Counted from the stretch's first letter, positions 7,544 to 16,250 are shown. The stretch: DNA of 33,134 nt from Fervidobacterium gondwanense DSM 13020 (GCF_900143265.1 NZ_FRDJ01000015.1:1-33134); one strand, 5' to 3'. Made by a program: numbers and translations. Notes: generated by a model from the sequence alone, not told the origin.

Positions 7544-8455
7544 TCATTTTTCATCTTTTTGTTTTTTACCGATGAGGTAGGCGTACCAGACAGCACCGAG
7601 GATTATGAGCAGTATGCTCACTACCTGCGCAGCCCTCAATCCGCCCGCCATGAGGCTGTCAATCCTTAGCGATTCTATCCAGAACCTTCCAAGCGAGTAC
7701 ATTATCAAATAGAGCGCCGTCGTTTCACCGTAGTATTTCTTCTTTTTTTCTATTACGAAATACAGAATGCAAAATACTGCGATGTTCCAAAGGCTTTCGT
7801 ACAGAAATGTTGGATGGAAGAATCGTTCAACGTCATACCCCGGCATGCGCCTTTCAGGTGGGACGAACATGCCCCAGGGAAGTGTTGTTGGTCGTCCGTA
7901 CGCTTCGTAGTTGAAGAAGTTCCCCCAGCGGCCTATGGCTTGGGCTAATGGCAGTACTGACGTGAACAAGTCCGTTGCTTGGAAGAACGAGAAGTACTTT
8001 TTGATTTTAGAATACACGAATATTGTTGCGAAGGCTGCGAAGATTCCGCCATGTATCGCAAGTCCGCCGTGCCAGATTTTCCAAATTTCAGAAGGGTATC
8101 TTGAATAGTAAGACCAGTTGAATGCGACATAATACGTTCTTGCACCGAGAATGCCGAAGATTATGCCCCAGAATAGTCCCTCGTCAAGATCTTCTGGCTT
8201 CAAGGCGTAAGGCAGTTTAAGACTCGAATCTCTCAGTCTCCTTCTTCCAAGAAAATAGCCAATTAATACGCCTGATGCTATGCACACGCTGTACCACCGA
8301 AGTTGGAACCTGCCGATTTTGAAGATGTAGTCTCTAACAATGATGTTTCCGGCGAATACTTCTTTAAGAAAGAAGAAAATAAAAACTGACGCAATGAGGA
8401 GTACTGTTGTTGCGATTAACTTTTTTCTCGCACTTTTCGCGAAAGTCTTTTCCAC
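7544..8455 (-). CDS. lgt: prolipoprotein diacylglyceryl transferase
   Basis: Transfers diacylglycerol from phosphatidylglycerol to the lipobox cysteine of prelipoproteins in the inner membrane. Several membrane helices are visible, with the family motifs GGLAIHGGIFA and GRWGNFFNYEAYGRPT, and a late GRFWIESLRID segment carrying a conserved-type arginine. At 303 residues it is a little longer than many Lgt proteins, owing to an extra N-terminal helix. The start is GTG at 8453-8455 after GAGGGGGAAGG. It is downstream of the 440-residue gene, with a 51-base gap. It would act on the lipoproteins encoded at 2529-6859. Confidence 0.96.
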   Translation of the reverse strand: MEKTFAKSARKKLIATTVLLIASVFIFFFLKEVFAGNIIVRDYIFKIGRFQLRWYSVCIASGVLIGYFLGRRRLRDSSLKLPYALKPEDLDEGLFWGIIFGILGARTYYVAFNWSYYSRYPSEIWKIWHGGLAIHGGIFAAFATIFVYSKIKKYFSFFQATDLFTSVLPLAQAIGRWGNFFNYEAYGRPTTLPWGMFVPPERRMPGYDVERFFHPTFLYESLWNIAVFCILYFVIEKKKKYYGETTALYLIMYSLGRFWIESLRIDSLMAGGLRAAQVVSILLIILGAVWYAYLIGKKQKDEK

Positions 8456-8506
8456 AAGCCTTCCCCCTCTATATTTTCTTTAGCCCTGCACAATTCTTAA
8501 TAATGT

Positions 8507-9829
8507 TCAGTAATTTTCTCGTTGCCGTCTTCTCAAATCCTTTTCCCAGAGTTGTTGGTATACGTAGCTTTTCTTTGAAAGCGCTTCTTTTATTGGGTCG
8601 TCGAACGGTATATATCGCCAGAATATCTCTCTAACTTCTTTATCTACTTTCTGAATCCCCTGCACTTCTTTAGTTACCCATAGTATGTAGTCTTTCAAGA
8701 AGTATTCAATGGGTTGACCCTTTAATTTGTTTTCTTCGAGATATTTGTAGTATTCGCCAGTGAGGCCTTCTTCCATCCACCTTCCGAACGATAGTTCTTT
8801 TTCAAGCTTCCAGCGATACTCACCGAACGCTTGGTAGAAAGGCTCGATGCCTTTGCGGGAAAGTACAGGGATGACTATCCTCCCGCGTCCGTAAATGTTT
8901 GTGCCTTCGATAGGCTCCCAGCAGAATCCCGTTTCCCCATAGCCGGGTACCAATATGACATACGGAGGCATTAATATTTGAGTGCTTCTGATGTTTCTTT
9001 CGAGTGTCTTTGGGTCGATGAGTTTGAATTCGTTGAAGAGTTTTTCAACATAGCCCTTTGAGAAAATCGTATTGACGTTCGGCAAGAATTTTGATGCGAG
9101 TGCGGGATACTGTATGCCGAGTTTTCCAATCGCTTTTTTCACCATCTGACGTATGACGAGCGGTTCTGTAAATTGAATCTCTTTAGTGCCACCTATTTTG
9201 ACAGCTGCTTGAATATTTCTCTCTTTTGATGCGTCTAACGTTTCTTTGAGCGTTTTGATATCGCTGTCCATTTTCTTAAGTTTTCCTATGCTTTTGATTA
9301 TCTCGTCGAATATGGTGTACACTGCCTTGGAATACGGACCTTTTCCCTGGACTCCTTTGACTAAATCTCTTAGTTTTTCCTCTTCGATTGTCCTTTCGAA
9401 TATCTTCCGCTCGTATTCCTTTTCCATCCAGGTTGTGTCTAAAGCTTTTGGCTGGGATGCACCTGATTCTTGGATTACGTCTTCGAACGTTGACTGCGAA
9501 ATTTTGCCTTTCTTGATTTCGATGATCCATTCATCTGCATAGTAAAATACGTCGCTTGGGATGGTTTGAAAGGTTTCCTTTAACCTTTCGAAGTCGTCTT
9601 TGGACAAGTACCTCGGGTCTGCAATACCAAGTCTTATGAACATCTTCTGCTCAGCTGGGGATTTTTCTTCGAGCTTTTGAGCGATTTCTATGTAAATATT
9701 CCAAAAAATCTCTGAGAACTGGTCTTTGTACTCGTTAAAATTCTCTTCGTGCTGTTTTTTTATTTTTAGAAATTCTTCCACTAATGCCTTGTCAATGCCG
9801 TCGAAGAGTTTTTCAAAGTATGGCTCCAT
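8507..9829 (-). CDS. 440-residue cytoplasmic protein of unknown function
   Basis: Not recognised. No signal peptide or membrane segment is seen. The N-terminal 250 residues are charged helix with coiled-coil character (FLKIKKQHEENFNEYKDQF, GKLKKMDSDIKTLKETLDAS). The C-terminal half has a compact, more globular part (MPPYVILVPGYGETGFCWEP, IYGRGRIVIPVLSRKGIE) ending in a basic tail (LRRRQRENY). The GYGETGFCWEP stretch, rich in Gly, Cys and Trp, is the most likely conserved core. The ATG at 9827-9829 follows GAGAGG and begins only 4 bases after the regulator gene ends, so the two are probably translated together and may act together. Confidence 0.75.
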   Translation of the reverse strand: MEPYFEKLFDGIDKALVEEFLKIKKQHEENFNEYKDQFSEIFWNIYIEIAQKLEEKSPAEQKMFIRLGIADPRYLSKDDFERLKETFQTIPSDVFYYADEWIIEIKKGKISQSTFEDVIQESGASQPKALDTTWMEKEYERKIFERTIEEEKLRDLVKGVQGKGPYSKAVYTIFDEIIKSIGKLKKMDSDIKTLKETLDASKERNIQAAVKIGGTKEIQFTEPLVIRQMVKKAIGKLGIQYPALASKFLPNVNTIFSKGYVEKLFNEFKLIDPKTLERNIRSTQILMPPYVILVPGYGETGFCWEPIEGTNIYGRGRIVIPVLSRKGIEPFYQAFGEYRWKLEKELSFGRWMEEGLTGEYYKYLEENKLKGQPIEYFLKDYILWVTKEVQGIQKVDKEVREIFWRYIPFDDPIKEALSKKSYVYQQLWEKDLRRRQRENY

Positions 9830-9833
9830 ATAT

Positions 9834-10445
9834 TCAACCTCTCCACATTAACTTGAGTTTCCCTTCCGAAAAATCGACGGTGTAAACGTTTCGATAACCT
9901 TTGCTCAGCAACTTCTCTGCCATCTTTGAAGCGTTCTTGAATGAAGCAACGATGTACGCATCGACTTGGATTTTTGTGTCGATGGACATTACAGGTATTC
10001 CTTCTACTTTCGTGTTTATTTTCTCAGCTTTTTCATCCAAGTACGCAACTATGTTATGCGATTGTCTTGTTGAAATCAGTCTTGCTAACATCGTTCCAAC
10101 CACGCCTGCACCGAAGATGCATATATCACGTTTCCCGACAAGTTTTAAAAATATGTCTTGGAACTTGAGCTCTATGCTTTTATACATCTGTGATATTTCG
10201 GACAGATAGCTCAGTCTCAGGTAATTGAGCTTGATTTGACCACTTTCAGTCAACAGATATTTGTTCCCTGATTTTTGCACTAAACCGTCTGATTCGAACG
10301 ATTTCAGGTATTTGTTCACCAGAGACGGCACGATTCCGGCTTTGAGTGCGATTTCGGAATGTTTCGTGATGCCTTCTGAAAGCGCCTGCAAGATAGTCAT
10401 CTGTCTGTAGAGTGGTGAATACTCGAAAAAAGCGAATGTTTCCAT
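9834..10445 (-). CDS. winged-helix regulator fused to a Rossmann-type nucleotide-binding domain
   Basis: Residues about 10-78 form a winged helix-turn-helix: QALSEGITKHSEIALKAGI, then SLVNKYLKSFESDGLV, then a wing KSGNKYLLTESG. Residues about 104-190 form a Rossmann fold with GAGVVG at 112-117, an acidic residue after the second strand (VAYLDE) and GIPVMSID, as in CoA/NAD-binding and sugar-modifying sensor domains. I infer a one-component regulator whose DNA binding responds to a nucleotide cofactor; the ligand is unknown. I chose ATG 10445 over the upstream in-frame TTG at 10469 because AAAGGGGG lies just before it, giving 203 residues. The gene follows the chemoreceptor by 20 bases. Confidence 0.85.
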   Translation of the reverse strand: METFAFFEYSPLYRQMTILQALSEGITKHSEIALKAGIVPSLVNKYLKSFESDGLVQKSGNKYLLTESGQIKLNYLRLSYLSEISQMYKSIELKFQDIFLKLVGKRDICIFGAGVVGTMLARLISTRQSHNIVAYLDEKAEKINTKVEGIPVMSIDTKIQVDAYIVASFKNASKMAEKLLSKGYRNVYTVDFSEGKLKLMWRG

Positions 10446-10465
10446 CTTGCTTCCCCCTTTAAATC

Positions 10466-11725
10466 TCAAATAGCAAATTTTGAAATAGCTTCGGCGAATT
10501 TTTCGATTTCAAACTTTATATTATTTATTGCCTCCTCTAATTGTTCAATGCCAGCATACAGTTCTTCAACGGCATCATGATTTGTTTTGGAAACGTTAAC
10601 GAGTTTGTCCACATTGTTCGTCGAAGCGGCCGTAACTTGCTGTATTACATTAAGCGAATCCCTTACAGAAGAGATGTTCTTTGTAACTTTCTCGGTAATA
10701 AGAACTGTTGAGGTTACGATCTTCTCAACATCAGATAGCGACTGTTTGCTCTCTTTTGCGAGGTTTCTTGTGGAGTTAGACAGTTCCATAATCATTTCGG
10801 CTATGCGTGAAAGCCCATCTCTATCTATGTTCTGTTTGCTCGTTTCTATCGACGCATTTATCGCAAGAACGGTTATGTTGTCTGATATATCGGTGATTCT
10901 GTCGGTTACTTTTGAAAGCGTTTCTGTAAGTGTGGCAAGTTTAGATGTGTACTCCGTTATCTGTTCGATTGTATCAGTGAATTCTGTCAACCTAAGTAAT
11001 GTGTTCTCAATTTCAGCCCTGCTTTCTTCCATGTATGCTGCAAACTCCTCCATAGACTTGTCAAGTTCCTTTGATGCTCTTTCTGTGTTTTCCGCCATTG
11101 CTTTTATTTCAGAAGCCGATGATGATGTCTGAATAACGCTTTCTGACACGTTCTTCACAAGTGTCTTAGAATCGGAAATCTGTTTTCTCGGACGCCGTAA
11201 CAAGAACTCTCCAACAAAAAAGCCAAGAACTATTGTTGAAATAATGATTATCGGGAACGATACGGAGAAGAATTTTTTTCTAAATTCGTTCAGTTTACGG
11301 AACAGCTCATCTTCTGTTGCAGCATGTGCGATGTAATAATTGCCATCGTATGAAAAAGCTACATATCTTTTAATCCCTTGATAATCGTATGAGTAGACAC
11401 CTGCCTTTTTTTCTTGCATGTATTCAAACAATCCCGGAACTTGCTCTTTGGCATTAAGCCCTATTTTACTTGGATCATTGTGATGTACAGTTATTGCATC
11501 GTTGTTCAGAACATAGTAATACCCAAACTCGGGTTTTTGAGTGAAAAGCACGTCGTAATTTTTGAATCTCGAGAGTATCTTCACTTCGTCTAAGAACGCC
11601 TGAAGCGTCACTTCTGATATTATTTTAGATGACTGAGGAAAGACAAAAAATAACGTGAGCGTTACTAAAGACACGACCAATAACGATAAAGTTAAAGCAT
11701 ACACTGCTGAAAGTCTTGCTTTCAT
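10466..11725 (-). CDS. membrane chemoreceptor-like protein with eroded signalling tip
   Basis: A 419-residue protein starting at ATG 11725 (GGAGGG just upstream). TM1 is about 8-28; the outer sensor of ~120 residues (35-150) resembles a single Cache/PAS-like domain (FGYYYVLNNDAITVHHNDP, GIKRYVAFSYDGNYYIAHA); TM2 is about 153-176. No HAMP domain is evident. The cytoplasmic part is a long coiled coil. The normally near-invariant tip (LLALNAAIEAARAGE..GRGFAVVA) reads ILAINASIETSKQNIDRDGLSRIA at about 285-309, so it is clearly related but degraded. The methylation sites cannot be picked by eye. It is the only receptor in the operon and is probably its dedicated input. Confidence 0.88.
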   Translation of the reverse strand: MKARLSAVYALTLSLLVVSLVTLTLFFVFPQSSKIISEVTLQAFLDEVKILSRFKNYDVLFTQKPEFGYYYVLNNDAITVHHNDPSKIGLNAKEQVPGLFEYMQEKKAGVYSYDYQGIKRYVAFSYDGNYYIAHAATEDELFRKLNEFRKKFFSVSFPIIIISTIVLGFFVGEFLLRRPRKQISDSKTLVKNVSESVIQTSSSASEIKAMAENTERASKELDKSMEEFAAYMEESRAEIENTLLRLTEFTDTIEQITEYTSKLATLTETLSKVTDRITDISDNITVLAINASIETSKQNIDRDGLSRIAEMIMELSNSTRNLAKESKQSLSDVEKIVTSTVLITEKVTKNISSVRDSLNVIQQVTAASTNNVDKLVNVSKTNHDAVEELYAGIEQLEEAINNIKFEIEKFAEAISKFAI

Positions 11726-11755
11726 ACCTGATCCCTCCATTTTATAGTTGTTTAA

Positions 11756-13057
11756 TTACTCGGAAAGTATCTGCCCTACAGTCTCCCCATTCCACTCTGA
11801 AACGCTAATTAAAAGCTCAAGACCCAGTGAACTGAATTCTTGAGAAAGTCTTGAAATACTTTCAAGCAATTCTTCCACGTGTTCTTTTTCCTTGCCAAGA
11901 AGAACAGATATAAATTCACTTGTGTTGATTCGTCCAACCATGTCTGGCGATAATGTTTTTAATGTGTCAGCCAACAACTTAAACAGAGTTTCTAATTGGT
12001 TAGAATAGTGTGCGGAGCTGTTTCGAATGCCTTTTATTTTTATTCTTAAAAACGTCAGAGGCATTTCGTTTCTTTTTGCAAAGTCTATGGCATTCAGTAT
12101 CTTGCTGATAATTATTGGTAACGTATAAGTGCCAGTTTGTTTATCCACATCTTTAAGAGTCTTCAGTAAGTGATATTGATTTAGAAGCTGCAGAAGGTTT
12201 GTAAGTGGGTAATTTGCCAGTGTGAGTATGTGATGGACCATTTCGATTATCTTAGGTTTTTCTACCAAAATGAAACCGATTAGGTTTTCGTCTTTAAATA
12301 CAAGTTCGATGACATGCGAGTCTATTTCTTGCCTGTTGCTTGTATAGTTCGTTTCTACCAGTTCAAATCTCGTATTAAGGCCGGCTTCTTTCAGTGTTCT
12401 TAGAATAATCTCGCTATTTGCGAGACGAGTCTCATCTCCTGATGAAAAACCGTACAATCTCATCTCTGAATAGCATATTGTACCTATGTACAGGTTCTTA
12501 AATTCGAAGAGTTCGGAAAAGAGTTCATAGAGTTTTTTCATAACAAGGCTTTCATCGTATGCCAAACTTGTCAGCTGGAGTATCTCTCGTACCACGGTGG
12601 ATTCTTTTAAACTTTCCTCAAGTATGTCCACCAATTCTCCGTACGGTTCTATGTGCAATTTGTACAATTCGCGAGACCACTCCATACTGAACGGCTTTTC
12701 AACAAAATTCAAAATCTCTCTTTCTATATCACTCTGTGGTAATGTTTTCTTTAAGAAGGCGTTAGCTCCGCTTCTCTTTGCCCAGAATGGATTTATCGTT
12801 TCTTCGGCGCCGGTAAGCATTAGTATCCCCACGTTTTTAAAAACGCTGAAGCTCCTTACAAACCTTGTAAAGTGGACTCCATTCAGTTTTGGCATAACGT
12901 AGTCAACGATTACCACGTCGGGCAGAAAAGTGAAAAATCTATTTATTCCGTCGAGTCCATCTTTTGCTACTTCGACAGTATGGCCATTAATTTCAAGTAG
13001 GTTCTTTAGAAAAGTTTGCCACACAGCGAAATCGTCTATAACGAGGACCTTTTTCAA
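11756..13057 (-). CDS. response regulator: receiver, GAF-like middle and degenerate GGDEF domain
   Basis: The receiver (1-115) has acidic pocket Asp8/Asp9, phospho-acceptor Asp52 (VVIVDYVMP), Thr82 (MLTGAEE) and Lys103 or 104 (NAFLKKT), so it should accept phosphate. About 140-290 looks like a GAF-type fold but is uncertain. About 306-433 follows the GGDEF pattern: DKQTGTYTLPIII replaces the usual DxLTGLxNRR, and VGRINTSEFISVLLG (376-387) replaces RxGGDEFxxLLP. The active-site GGDEF is therefore NTSEF and cyclic-di-GMP synthesis is not expected. A binding or scaffold output is inferred. The start is TTG at 13057 with AAGGAGG upstream. It lies between CheB-like and receptor genes. Confidence 0.87.
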   Translation of the reverse strand: MKKVLVIDDFAVWQTFLKNLLEINGHTVEVAKDGLDGINRFFTFLPDVVIVDYVMPKLNGVHFTRFVRSFSVFKNVGILMLTGAEETINPFWAKRSGANAFLKKTLPQSDIEREILNFVEKPFSMEWSRELYKLHIEPYGELVDILEESLKESTVVREILQLTSLAYDESLVMKKLYELFSELFEFKNLYIGTICYSEMRLYGFSSGDETRLANSEIILRTLKEAGLNTRFELVETNYTSNRQEIDSHVIELVFKDENLIGFILVEKPKIIEMVHHILTLANYPLTNLLQLLNQYHLLKTLKDVDKQTGTYTLPIIISKILNAIDFAKRNEMPLTFLRIKIKGIRNSSAHYSNQLETLFKLLADTLKTLSPDMVGRINTSEFISVLLGKEKEHVEELLESISRLSQEFSSLGLELLISVSEWNGETVGQILSE

Positions 13058-13074
13058 AATGATCAGCCTCCTTA

Positions 13075-13632
13075 TTAATATGCTTTATTTAGTTCTTTTA
13101 GAACTGAGCGTATTTTTTCAATCTCAAATTTTTCATACCGTTCTCCAAGGTTTTGGGCAATATTGTCTGGTAAATATGGGAATCTTGGCAATTTTTCTAT
13201 GATGAACCTAACACCGCGCTTTTTCAGTTCAGATGTTTCTCTTGCTCCGTCATCTCCAAGTCCGCCGAGCACTGCGATAACAGTTTCAGAGTCTCCATAT
13301 CGGATTAGTGATTTGAAAAGTGCTGATATTGACGGATGAACTGACGTACCAGTTTTCTCGCTATCCATGACGGTAATAATGTTTTCGCTGATAAATACTA
13401 TATCTTTGTTTCCTTCTGGTAAGTATATTTTGTCTTCTATTCTTGTCGGCTTTGTAACGATTTCGACTTTGTGACCTGTATCATTTCGAAGATGTTCTGC
13501 AAATGTTTCCATGACGGATGCAGTGAAATGAATGCAGATAATTACCGGAACATTTAACCTTTCTTCTATTTTCAATATTTCAACTGCTTGAGAAGGGCTC
13601 CCCGCTGAGCCAACAATGATGAATTTTCTCAT
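13075..13632 (-). CDS. cheB: CheB-type methylesterase domain without receiver
   Basis: A 185-residue protein matching only the effector half of CheB, which removes methyl groups from, or deamidates, chemoreceptors. Visible are CIHFTASVMETFAEHL with His35, HPSISALFKSL (CheB HPSVDVLF) at about 99-109, and VLGGLGDDGARE with Asp128. The serine loop reads IIVGSAGSPSQA, whereas the usual text is IGASAGGPEA; Ser9 fits the nucleophile if the loop is one residue shorter, otherwise the serine is missing. Full-length CheB has a receiver of ~120 residues in front, absent here, so control by CheA phosphate cannot act directly. The ATG at 13632 follows GGAGG. Confidence 0.85.
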   Translation of the reverse strand: MRKFIIVGSAGSPSQAVEILKIEERLNVPVIICIHFTASVMETFAEHLRNDTGHKVEIVTKPTRIEDKIYLPEGNKDIVFISENIITVMDSEKTGTSVHPSISALFKSLIRYGDSETVIAVLGGLGDDGARETSELKKRGVRFIIEKLPRFPYLPDNIAQNLGERYEKFEIEKIRSVLKELNKAY

Positions 13633-13662
13633 TAGATGACCTCCGATTTTCTTTCTTGAAGA

Positions 13663-15432
13663 CTAAGACTCACGTATTAATTTTTCAATCAGTCGCAAGA
13701 GCTGTTCTGGTGGTTCATCTTTTGATATGTACGCATCAGCACCTACTTCAAGCCCCTTTGCTAATTGCTCATGTGTTAACGTACTGAACAAAATCACTGG
13801 GATTTTTGGTTTCTGTTCTTTAATTCTCTTTGTTACCTCGAAACCATCGATTCCCGGCATCTCAACATCGCAGATGACAGCATCTGGACTTGATTTCTTA
13901 ATTACTTCGAGAGCTTCAATGCCACTGCTTGCTTCAATAGTTTTGTATCCGAAATTCTTGAGAAACTTCGACACAATTGTCCTTGTGACCACTGAGTCAT
14001 CTACTATGAGAATCCTCTTCGTGTCTTGCTGTTTGGTCAGCACTTTCGTGAAACTCTCAGGGGCAATGATGGGAAGCGGATACACAAATATATTCTTCAC
14101 AAACCCTTTTACAGCTCCATAACTCTCGTTTGAAATCTGACCATCGAATATGCCAAGTATGTTATCTACTAAAATCGCTTTGCCGCTGTTTGTAATTATT
14201 CCGAATCTCGGATTTTGACACGCATACGCAATGTCGTATAGATTGCTCTTATGGACAATCTTTTCGTTGTTATCGTTAGCCATTCTTGGCTGACTCACAA
14301 CTTCAAGAACATCTCGGCTATCTATACAGAACTGTGTACCATCTCCACTTGCGACTATTACTCTTACTAAGAATGACTTCACTGGGAAGTGAACGATGAA
14401 TTTTGTGCCTTTTCCAGGCGAAGTAACAAGTTCGACATCTCCGCCACGTGCCGTGGAAAAGTTTTTCACTACATCAAGCCCAATGCCACGCCCTGATGTA
14501 CCGTCTGCTTGTTCTTTTGTTGAGAAGCCTGGTACGAATATAACGTCTTCTGGCCTTAAATGAGATAGGTTCTTTTCTGCGGCTTTTTTTCGTATCTTTT
14601 CAAAATCGATCCCATTCCCATCGTCTTCGATTTCTAAGTACAGTTCATTTTCTTTAATGTAACTTCGTAAAGTGATAGTTCCAACTTCTGGCTTTCCTCT
14701 TAGAATTCTAACTTCCGGTGATTCAATGCCATGCGCTATGGCGTTTCGTACCAAGTGAACAAGCATATCTATGAGCATTTGAGAGTCCTTCTTTTCTATG
14801 TGCTCTTCCCCAAGCTCAAGGTTTAACCTTACCTTCTTTTTGTTGAGAGTTGCCTCTTGCAATACTAACGCATCGAAATTCGCCAACAGCTTCTTTAGCT
14901 TCACATAATAAGAGTTCTCAACCATCGATATGAGCTTGGACTTTAGTATTCGCACTTCTCTGAGAGCGTTCTTGGTGTCCGTTCTCATAAGGCTGTTCTC
15001 TGCTGAAAGAGTTTTGGAGAGCAATTCTTGCAAGATTTCAATCGGCAAAGCTTCCGTTGTTGCCGAGGCAACGGAGGAGGTTGTCTCAGACTTTCCCTCG
15101 ATTATTAGTTTATATTTCTCGAGTTCTTCGTCTGATAAGTCTGTATTCTTCTTTAATAATTCCGGCATTACTGAGAGAATGCGTGCTAACACATCATCTG
15201 TGAGTACTTCTTCCCCTGCAGACTGCCTTTTGAAGAACTCTTCGATGAAGTGGAAAAGTTCTTTGAAACCAGAAAAACCCACAAGACTGGCCGAGCCTTT
15301 GATCGTGTGAAATAACCTGTAAAGTTCGTTTAGAATAGCGTGTTCCTTTTCTTGAAGGTATGATTTGATTAGTTCAATAGATTGCTGTCCCTTTTCCAAT
15401 AACTCTTGAATAAAAACGTCAACAAAGTCCAT
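13663..15432 (-). CDS. cheA: CheA-type histidine kinase with fused CheW-like and receiver domains
   Basis: Domain order: Hpt with phospho-acceptor His42 (LFHTIKGSASLVG); no clear P2; dimerisation helices about 128-190; HATPase with N-box HLVRNAIAHGIE (Asn230), G1 DDGNGID (270-276) and G2 GRGIGLD (314-320); CheW-like domain about 350-465; C-terminal receiver about 470-589 with Asp522 (VICDVEMPG). All kinase boxes look intact, so autophosphorylation is expected. The 589-residue hybrid carries its own phosphate acceptor or sink, common in non-flagellar chemosensory systems. The ATG at 15432 follows GGAAG. Neighbours on both sides are chemosensory genes with gaps of 20-30 bases. Confidence 0.95.
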   Translation of the reverse strand: MDFVDVFIQELLEKGQQSIELIKSYLQEKEHAILNELYRLFHTIKGSASLVGFSGFKELFHFIEEFFKRQSAGEEVLTDDVLARILSVMPELLKKNTDLSDEELEKYKLIIEGKSETTSSVASATTEALPIEILQELLSKTLSAENSLMRTDTKNALREVRILKSKLISMVENSYYVKLKKLLANFDALVLQEATLNKKKVRLNLELGEEHIEKKDSQMLIDMLVHLVRNAIAHGIESPEVRILRGKPEVGTITLRSYIKENELYLEIEDDGNGIDFEKIRKKAAEKNLSHLRPEDVIFVPGFSTKEQADGTSGRGIGLDVVKNFSTARGGDVELVTSPGKGTKFIVHFPVKSFLVRVIVASGDGTQFCIDSRDVLEVVSQPRMANDNNEKIVHKSNLYDIAYACQNPRFGIITNSGKAILVDNILGIFDGQISNESYGAVKGFVKNIFVYPLPIIAPESFTKVLTKQQDTKRILIVDDSVVTRTIVSKFLKNFGYKTIEASSGIEALEVIKKSSPDAVICDVEMPGIDGFEVTKRIKEQKPKIPVILFSTLTHEQLAKGLEVGADAYISKDEPPEQLLRLIEKLIRES

Positions 15433-15452
15433 GGTTACACACTTCCTTCACA

Positions 15453-16235
15453 CTATTCGATTAATTTGTACATTCCGCTTGGTGTTTCTAAGTACGTTTC
15501 GAAGCCATCCGCCGTTTTGTGTGTAAGCACATTGCCAAAAGTTAATCTTATATTGTCTGTCCTATATCCTAAGTTTTCAACAATTACGATAAATTTCCCA
15601 CCATCTAAATCTTTAACTGGCAGGACTTTTTCATAATCGACAAACCCGTCAAATTCATCGGTTTTGAAGTGAATCATAATGCTCGATGGCAGTATATTTT
15701 TGACTTTCTTAAATGAGACTGCCAGTTTTTCTCCAATAATAATGTATTCTTCGGTAATACTGAAACGAGAAAGTTTTTGGTTGGATTTGGGTTCTTTGCT
15801 TTCTACCGTGCCTGAGAGCATGTCCTTATCAATTACCCTTGCGTTTGTTGGGAGCTGTACAAAATACGTGTTATAGACATAGTACGTGCTATCTTTGTGC
15901 AAAATTACGCCTGAGTATTCAGAGAATTTTTCGAAACCCCTGTCGTGTGGTATGTTGTGTGTTACTGGAATTGGTGTGGTATCTATTTCTTCTACGATAC
16001 GGGTTACTCCAAGTGCAAATTCCCGGAGTATAAGGAAAAATTTAAAGAGCGGATTATTCAGATTTGTATGTGTTACAACAGGATAGAGTTGCTGTCCGTA
16101 AATCGCAAAGCCAAAAATTCCGACCTCTTCATGCCCTTTCAGGAATTTGTCGGTTATTCCAATTACTAAATCCTTTTGAATAGAAATTCTTACGTTACCA
16201 TTGTCATGCTCAATTTCGCAAAGGTAATATTTCAA
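15453..16235 (-). CDS. probable diverged double CheW-like adaptor
   Basis: A 260-residue protein between CheR and CheA. Two halves each resemble a CheW beta-barrel: EVGIFGFAIYGQQLYPVV then KFFLILREFALGVTRIVEEI in the first, and YIIIGEKLAVSFKKVKNILP then DYEKVLPVKDLDGGKFIVIV in the second. The similarity is by pattern (strand, Gly, LPV, strand, 'G-V-D' helix) and not by strong signature, so it is an inference helped by position. CheW couples receptors to CheA. TTG at 16235 is preferred over an in-frame GTG at 16244 because that GTG lies within the AGAGGTG ribosome site. Confidence 0.6.
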   Translation of the reverse strand: MKYYLCEIEHDNGNVRISIQKDLVIGITDKFLKGHEEVGIFGFAIYGQQLYPVVTHTNLNNPLFKFFLILREFALGVTRIVEEIDTTPIPVTHNIPHDRGFEKFSEYSGVILHKDSTYYVYNTYFVQLPTNARVIDKDMLSGTVESKEPKSNQKLSRFSITEEYIIIGEKLAVSFKKVKNILPSSIMIHFKTDEFDGFVDYEKVLPVKDLDGGKFIVIVENLGYRTDNIRLTFGNVLTHKTADGFETYLETPSGMYKLIE

Positions 16236-16250
16236 ATTGATCACCTCTTA

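Noticed and set aside
10587..11132. Open frame of 181 codons on the plus strand inside the chemoreceptor gene
   Set aside because: Its product is a Ser/Val/Thr-rich low-complexity string that mirrors the heptad coding of the receptor coiled coil.
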